9,957 bases of DNA from Desulfobacteraceae bacterium (GTDB lineage Bacteria; Desulfobacterota; Desulfobacteria; Desulfobacterales; Desulfosalsimonadaceae). Where the stretch lies: assembly GCA_003551985.1 (NCBI GenBank), contig PUOB01000010.1, positions 1-9,957 on the forward strand, written 5' to 3'. Below, one piece after another: positions 6,999 to 9,957 of this stretch. Under the pieces are notes generated by a model. The model made no database searches. It was not told where the DNA came from and saw only the letters and a program-made list of their open reading frames with translations. Both the position numbers and the translations under genes were made by a program. Position 1 is the stretch's first letter. Every line of letters begins with the position of its first letter.

Positions 6999-7034
6999 GA
7001 AGCCAATACAGTTGATGGCTTCTTAAAAAGTCCA
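6999..7034 (+). repeat. Hairpin plus short intergenic repeat, copy 1
   Basis: GAAGCCA (6999-7005) and TGGCTTC (7016-7022) form a perfect 7-bp inverted repeat with a 10-base loop. The right arm continues into TTAAAAAGTCCA (7023-7034). The segment 7013-7034 closely matches 8916-8938. It lies in the likely 5' untranslated region of the acyl-CoA dehydrogenase. Confidence 0.55.
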
Positions 7035-7057
7035 AACCATAATTACGGAGGTAATGC

Positions 7058-8401
7058 ATGCTTGATTTTTCACTCTCCCCGGAACAGCTCGATTTTCAGC
7101 AACGGGCGCGTCAGTTCGCCAAAGACGTCGTACTTCCCGCCGCCTGGCATTATGATGAGAAAGATGAGCTTCCCTTATGGGTTCTGAAAAAGGCACACGA
7201 AGCCGGCGTGATAAACTCGGACATACCTAAAGAATACGGCGGCATGGGGTACGGCCTGGTTGAGGGGGCGATTGTAACGGAAGAAATTGCCGCGGCGTGC
7301 CCCGGGCTGGCCACATCGATTTTCGATAATTCGCTCGGGTTTGAACCGATTGTCATTTCAGACAATTCGTATTTGAAGGAGAAGTATCTGACGGAGCTGA
7401 CCAAAAATTTCAAGCGGATCTGTTTTGCGACCTCCGAGCCCATGATGGGGTCGGACGTGTCGGGAATGCAGTGCAGGGCCCAAAAAGACGGGGATGACTA
7501 TATCCTCAACGGCACCAAGTACTGGATCACAAACGCCGGTATTGCCGATTACATGACGATTTTTGCCACGATTGATCCGGAAAAGCAGCACCAGGGAATA
7601 TGTGCGTTTATCGTTGAAAAAGACTGGGAGGGGGTCCGGGTCGGCCGGTCGATTCCGAAACTGGGCCAGCGAACGTCCAACACGGCCGGCATCAACCTGA
7701 AAAACGTCAGGGTCCCCGCTGAAAACATGCTCGCTCCGCCGGGTGAGGGGTTCATCCTTGCCATGAAAACTTTTGCCCGAACGAGGCCGATTATCGGCGC
7801 TTTTGCAGTGGGCGCGGCGCGTTCCGCAATGGAATACGCCCTTGATTATGCAAAAAAGCGAAAGGCTTTCGGAAGCAAGTTGAACTCATACCAGGCCATA
7901 CAGTTCAAGCTGGCAGAAATGTACCAGCGGGTGGAAACCTCCCGCCTGCTCGTTCTTAAAGGGGCCTGGGAGGCCGATAAGGGCATGGATCCAACCGTGA
8001 CGGCATCGATCGGAAAATTTTATGCAACGGAAAGCGCAATGGCGGTGCTCAACGATGCGCTTCAGATATTCGGCGGGTATGGCTACACCCGAATGTTTCC
8101 GATCGAAAAACTCCTTCGGGATACCCGCCTTTTCACTATTTATGAAGGGACGAGCGAGATTCAGCGGATGATTGTCGCCGGTTATCTCTTGAGTGCTTAT
8201 GAACCCGCCATGCCGCCCCTCAATGAGGTCCCCGTGCTTACAGGGGGCGATTCGCTCTTTGATGCCGACGGCAACCCGGCGGACACAATTGCATGGCGAT
8301 GCCCGCTTTGCGGGTATGTGCACTATGGCGATGGCCATCCGGAAGAATGCCCGTATTGTTTTGTCAAAGGAGAAGGGTTTAAGCCGGTCTGGCCGCATTA
8401 A
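7058..8401 (+). CDS. Acyl-CoA dehydrogenase with C-terminal rubredoxin-type domain
   Basis: Predicted 447-residue FAD enzyme that oxidises an acyl-CoA to the 2,3-enoyl-CoA. Residues 1-380 are a complete acyl-CoA dehydrogenase: helical N-domain (DFSLSPEQLDFQQRARQFA), FAD/substrate loop CFATSEPMMGSDVSG (122-136), strand block YWITNAG, ARTRPIIGAFAVGAARSAME, and GGYGYTRMFPIEKLLRDTR followed by IYEGTSEIQ, where E363 is the likely catalytic base as in medium/short-chain enzymes. After a linker, residues 411-447 carry CPLCGYVHYGDGHPEECPYC, with C415, C418, C431 and C434 forming a rubredoxin/rubrerythrin-type iron site. Ordinary members stop near residue 385 and pass electrons to ETF, so the tail suggests a built-in electron relay, which is inference. 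The start is well supported by GGAGGT (7047-7052), 5 bases before ATG. Chain-length preference cannot be read. Confidence 0.93.
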   Translation: MLDFSLSPEQLDFQQRARQFAKDVVLPAAWHYDEKDELPLWVLKKAHEAGVINSDIPKEYGGMGYGLVEGAIVTEEIAAACPGLATSIFDNSLGFEPIVISDNSYLKEKYLTELTKNFKRICFATSEPMMGSDVSGMQCRAQKDGDDYILNGTKYWITNAGIADYMTIFATIDPEKQHQGICAFIVEKDWEGVRVGRSIPKLGQRTSNTAGINLKNVRVPAENMLAPPGEGFILAMKTFARTRPIIGAFAVGAARSAMEYALDYAKKRKAFGSKLNSYQAIQFKLAEMYQRVETSRLLVLKGAWEADKGMDPTVTASIGKFYATESAMAVLNDALQIFGGYGYTRMFPIEKLLRDTRLFTIYEGTSEIQRMIVAGYLLSAYEPAMPPLNEVPVLTGGDSLFDADGNPADTIAWRCPLCGYVHYGDGHPEECPYCFVKGEGFKPVWPH

Positions 8402-8415
8402 TCCTTATTTTTGGC

Positions 8416-8443
8416 TTGACACGATTCAATTCAGGCATACTTT
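8416..8443 (+). promoter_or_regulatory. Candidate promoter before the 102-residue gene
   Basis: A perfect TTGACA (8416-8421) lies just after the acyl-CoA dehydrogenase stop. The best -10 at a 16-bp spacer is TACTTT (8438-8443), only a half match. A second TTGACA (8458-8463) has no matching -10. No terminator is seen between the two genes, so read-through is also possible. Confidence 0.3.
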
Positions 8444-8511
8444 TTATTAATACAATGTTGACAGTCTTAGATAATCGGCATTCACGAAACCGGACACAAG
8501 GAGGTTGGATA

Positions 8512-8820
8512 ATGGAAGATGTTAAGGAATATTGCGACAATACATACAAGCGGTTGATCGGTTTGAAGGCGGGTCTGTATGATGTGATATCCCAGGCGGA
8601 GAAGGTATCGGATTCGGTCCATTCCAATGAAGCTAAAAATCTGATGTCGCTGGTCGACAGCATTGAAAAAGGGATTGATGAATTGAGAAATCAATGCCCG
8701 CCGGACTGGTCCCCCAATAAGCAGGAAATGGACAGTCAGATGGAAAAGCTGTCTAAAAGCCTGGGCGAAATAGCCGATCGCCTCAATGTTACCGTGCCGG
8801 ATACAACGGCATGGATATGA
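8512..8820 (+). CDS. Small helical protein of unknown function (102 residues)
   Basis: The family is not recognised. The start at 8512 is set by a strong AAGGAGG (8498-8504) placed 7 bases before ATG; an upstream TTG at 8416 in the same frame would read through that site and is not preferred. The protein is soluble, with no signal peptide or membrane segment. It is almost entirely amphipathic helix with many Lys/Glu/Asp residues, in two stretches: residues 5-60 (one containing AGLYDVISQAEKVSDSV) and 70-92 (EMDSQMEKLSKSLGEIADRL), joined by the proline-bearing turn QCPPDWSPNK. This suggests a helical bundle or short coiled coil. It carries two Cys (positions 8 and about 60) that form no metal motif. 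It lies 110 bp after the acyl-CoA dehydrogenase, possibly in the same transcript, and is closed by a strong hairpin terminator. Its function cannot be guessed from sequence. Confidence 0.75.
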   Translation: MEDVKEYCDNTYKRLIGLKAGLYDVISQAEKVSDSVHSNEAKNLMSLVDSIEKGIDELRNQCPPDWSPNKQEMDSQMEKLSKSLGEIADRLNVTVPDTTAWI

Positions 8821-9092
8821 TATAGCAGAATCGTATGCCTTTTTGCCCGTAACTGTGATGCATACGGGCAAAAAGGCGTTTTGTGTCTTTCCCGGCAGGA
8901 TATCTTACGCTTTTTTGATGCCTTCGTAAAAAGCTCCATTTCTGTGTTGCTTTGCATCCCCTGAATGACACCCCCGAAAACCCACCCGGTATTGCTTATA
9001 GGGGCAATGACCGGTGGCCGCCCCATGCCTGCTTCAGGAAGCAATTCGGCCCCAAAATCGAATAAGTTATTGACGTTTTTAAGGCCGTTCAT
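8736..9092 (-). CDS. Possible short or truncated ORF, doubtful
   Basis: An ORF of about 118 residues starts at ATG 9092-9090, with a GGAG site 7 bases upstream. Its first 47 or so residues (MNGLKNVNNLFDFGAELL, then GMGRPPVIAPISNTGWVFGG) look protein-like but match no family I know. It then runs through the short repeat (8916-8942), across the terminator hairpin (8837-8877) and into the antisense of the 102-residue gene, so its second half is almost certainly not native coding sequence. It may be a gene stump whose 3' end was replaced by the repeat, or a chance ORF; a strong rightward promoter overlaps its start. Confidence 0.25.
   Translation of the reverse strand: MNGLKNVNNLFDFGAELLPEAGMGRPPVIAPISNTGWVFGGVIQGMQSNTEMELFTKASKKRKISCRERHKTPFCPYASQLRAKRHTILLYHIHAVVSGTVTLRRSAISPRLLDSFSI
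8837..8882 (+). terminator. Intrinsic terminator after the 102-residue gene
   Basis: GCCTTTTTGCCCGTA (8837-8851) and TACGGGCAAAAAGGC (8863-8877) are a perfect 15-bp inverted repeat around an 11-base loop, 17 bases after the stop codon, followed by GTTTTG. The T-run after the stem is short, but the stem is very stable. Because A/T tracts sit in both arms it may also act in the other direction. Confidence 0.8.
8916..8942 (+). repeat. Short intergenic repeat, copy 2
   Basis: It begins TGATGCCTTCGTAAAAAG and continues CTCCATTTC. It shares the pattern TGATG-C/G-CTTC-N-TAAAAAG-(C)-TCCA with 7013-7034, with two substitutions and one inserted base over the first 22 positions. From memory, similar sequence is common between genes of Desulfobacterales-type genomes, usually as ends of a longer degenerate element; this was not verified. 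Confidence 0.5.
8986..9014. other. Bulged 10-bp hairpin in intergenic DNA
   Basis: CCGGTATTGC (8986-8995) pairs with GCAAT-G-ACCGG (9004-9014) with one bulged G (9009) and an 8-base loop TTATAGGG. No T-run follows on the plus strand; on the minus strand a short TTTT comes about 5 bases after the stem. It could be an RNA structure, a weak leftward terminator or a protein site. Confidence 0.4.
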
Positions 9093-9098
9093 TATGAT
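9070..9098 (+). promoter_or_regulatory. Sigma-70-like promoter facing the kinase-like gene
   Basis: TTGACG (9070-9075) and TATGAT (9093-9098) each match consensus at five of six positions and are separated by exactly 17 bp. The expected transcription start is near 9105, giving an untranslated leader of roughly 95-175 bases depending on which start codon is used. Confidence 0.55.
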
Positions 9099-9280
9099 AC
9101 TCCGTAAAACCCCCACGATGTGCAATACGCTTTACCTGACATCTTTCCGCATACGGAATATCGTGTTTTATTTTCAGGAGAAAAGCTGCGGCTTTGTCCG
9201 TGATTGGTATGCAAAGCCATCCGGGAGAGATCCCTGTGGCGATGCAATCGGCGGGGAGGGGGGTGTATATAAAGCGGCAC

Positions 9281-9957
9281 ATGAACATGGAATCGATCCA
9301 GCATTACACGATTATTGAAAAGATCCGCGAACGTCGGGGAACGGTCGCTTACAAGGCGCAAGCTACCGAAGGCCATAAACCCGTCCTGATTGAGCTCATC
9401 CCTTCCACCCATGCCCAGTCCTCGGAAATCGCCCGTTTCAAGCATGATTATGAAAAGATCAGACGCATTGACAGTCAGGGGATTTTTGAGACCTACGATA
9501 TTTTCGACCACAAAGACGGCATTGCCATTGTCTCGGAGCCGTTTTTCGGTATGCCCCTGCACAACCGTTTTCCCCCGGGCGATGTTGATATCCCCACCTT
9601 CCTGAAACTGGCCGCCGCGCTGGCCCGCACGCTGGGCGAAATCCACAGCCAGGGCGTTGTCCACCATGCCATGACGCCGGATACGATTTTCTGCGACGAC
9701 TCCGGGGACCGGGTCAAGCTCAATGGTTTCGCCGCCTACGGGACGATCGCCCGGGTGAATGAGGAACTCTACGATCCGTGGGTGATCCGCCGCATTCTTC
9801 CCTACATGGCCCCGGAGCAGACCGGCCGGATGAACACCCGGGTGGATTACCGGGCCGACCTTTACGCCCTGGGCGTTATTCTCTACGAGCTGCTGACCGG
9901 TGCCCCGCCGTTTGTGTCCGACGACCCGGTTGAAATCATCCATGCCCACATCGCGCG
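9281..9957 (+). CDS. Ser/Thr kinase-like (pseudokinase) N-terminal domain of a large signalling protein, cut by window end
   Basis: The frame is open to the window edge; 225 complete codons are seen from 9281. The block IRRILPYMAPEQTGRMN, then VDYRADLYALGVILYELLTGAPPF, is typical of the PknB-like N-terminal domain of giant proteins that continue with an AAA ATPase, TPR-like and GAF regions and often a histidine kinase. The fold is complete but the catalytic parts are replaced: no glycine-loop pattern (IRERRGTVAYKA), VLIE instead of VAIK (Lys to E38), HHAMTPDT instead of HRDLKPxN (Asp to A130, Asn to T135), and GFA instead of DFG (149-151). Phosphotransfer is therefore unlikely and a binding or scaffold role is more plausible. 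The start is uncertain: 9281 or 9287 fit the usual domain length but lack a good ribosome-binding site, while GTG 9236 has GGAG 8 bases upstream and ATG 9209 is also in frame. Confidence 0.8.
   Translation, partial: MNMESIQHYTIIEKIRERRGTVAYKAQATEGHKPVLIELIPSTHAQSSEIARFKHDYEKIRRIDSQGIFETYDIFDHKDGIAIVSEPFFGMPLHNRFPPGDVDIPTFLKLAAALARTLGEIHSQGVVHHAMTPDTIFCDDSGDRVKLNGFAAYGTIARVNEELYDPWVIRRILPYMAPEQTGRMNTRVDYRADLYALGVILYELLTGAPPFVSDDPVEIIHAHIA

Larger units (their letters stand above)
6708..7057. other. 350-bp divergent intergenic region between fic and acyl-CoA dehydrogenase
   Basis: No convincing gene is seen. Contents: a perfect 12-bp palindrome GCGCTTAAGCGC (6829-6840); an 8-bp palindrome ACTATAGT (6745-6752) next to TATAAC-like sequence on the fic side, which could be the fic promoter or operator; an A/T-rich block (6961-6990) with TATAAT on the acyl-CoA dehydrogenase side; and a hairpin plus short repeat (6999-7034). 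A 40-codon ORF (6857-6979) lacks a ribosome-binding site and was not accepted. Confidence 0.6.
8821..9280. other. 460-bp intergenic region between the 102-residue gene and the kinase-like gene
   Basis: Mostly non-coding on the plus strand. From left to right it holds a perfect terminator hairpin (8837-8877), a repeat copy (8916-8942), a bulged 10-bp hairpin (8986-9014), a small 5-bp hairpin with a 4-base loop (9030-9043), a rightward sigma-70-like promoter (9070-9098), and an open stretch (9140-9280) in frame with the next gene. Confidence 0.6.

Noticed and set aside
9092..9949. 285-residue minus-strand ORF
   Set aside because: It is antisense to the kinase-like gene, whose plus-strand reading has recognisable kinase-fold blocks; the minus reading has none.

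Overview
The window looks like a piece of an anaerobic, moderately GC-rich bacterial chromosome, most plausibly a Desulfobacterota (former Deltaproteobacteria) relative. This is inferred from gene content: a very large PEP-synthase-like ATP-grasp/nucleotidyltransferase protein, an acyl-CoA dehydrogenase carrying a rubredoxin-type tail, the start of a giant multidomain kinase-like signalling protein, and a short non-coding repeat that I recall from such genomes. No rRNA, tRNA, CRISPR array, insertion sequence or phage gene was recognised.

Layout. Positions 1-871 (+ strand): a small SHOCT-domain membrane lipoprotein, a YbcJ-like S4 RNA-binding protein, and the wreck of a wrbA flavoprotein gene that keeps its ribosome-binding site, start and stop but has lost two internal blocks. 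Positions 878-6707 (- strand, read right to left): a Fic-domain AMPylator-type gene closed by a hairpin/T-run terminator, then a glutamate dehydrogenase gene and, 72 bp further, a 1072-residue protein combining a GAF-like sensor, a PEP-synthase-type ATP-grasp and a C-terminal nucleotidyltransferase. The last two probably form one transcription unit. The big gene ends 6 bp from the wrbA remnant, tail to tail.

Positions 6708-7057 are a 350-bp divergent intergenic region with palindromes and one copy of a short repeat. Positions 7058-8820 (+ strand) hold the acyl-CoA dehydrogenase/rubredoxin fusion and a small helical protein of unknown function, ended by a perfect 15-bp hairpin. Positions 8821-9280 are mostly non-coding, with a second copy of the repeat, a possible gene remnant on the - strand, a 10-bp hairpin and a good sigma-70-like promoter facing right. 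From about 9281 to the window edge runs the 5' part of a Ser/Thr-kinase-like gene whose catalytic residues are replaced, so it looks like a pseudokinase module.

How the genes may work together: glutamate dehydrogenase links carbon and nitrogen metabolism. Its neighbour has a sensor, an ATP-grasp and a nucleotidyltransferase but no recognisable phosphohistidine domain, so it is a plausible regulatory or modifying enzyme rather than a plain PEP synthase; this is inference from context. The acyl-CoA dehydrogenase would feed electrons from acyl-CoA oxidation through its own tethered iron site. Most remarkable items: the sensor/ATP-grasp/nucleotidyltransferase fusion beside gdhA, the dehydrogenase-rubredoxin fusion, the doubly deleted wrbA, and the degenerate kinase.
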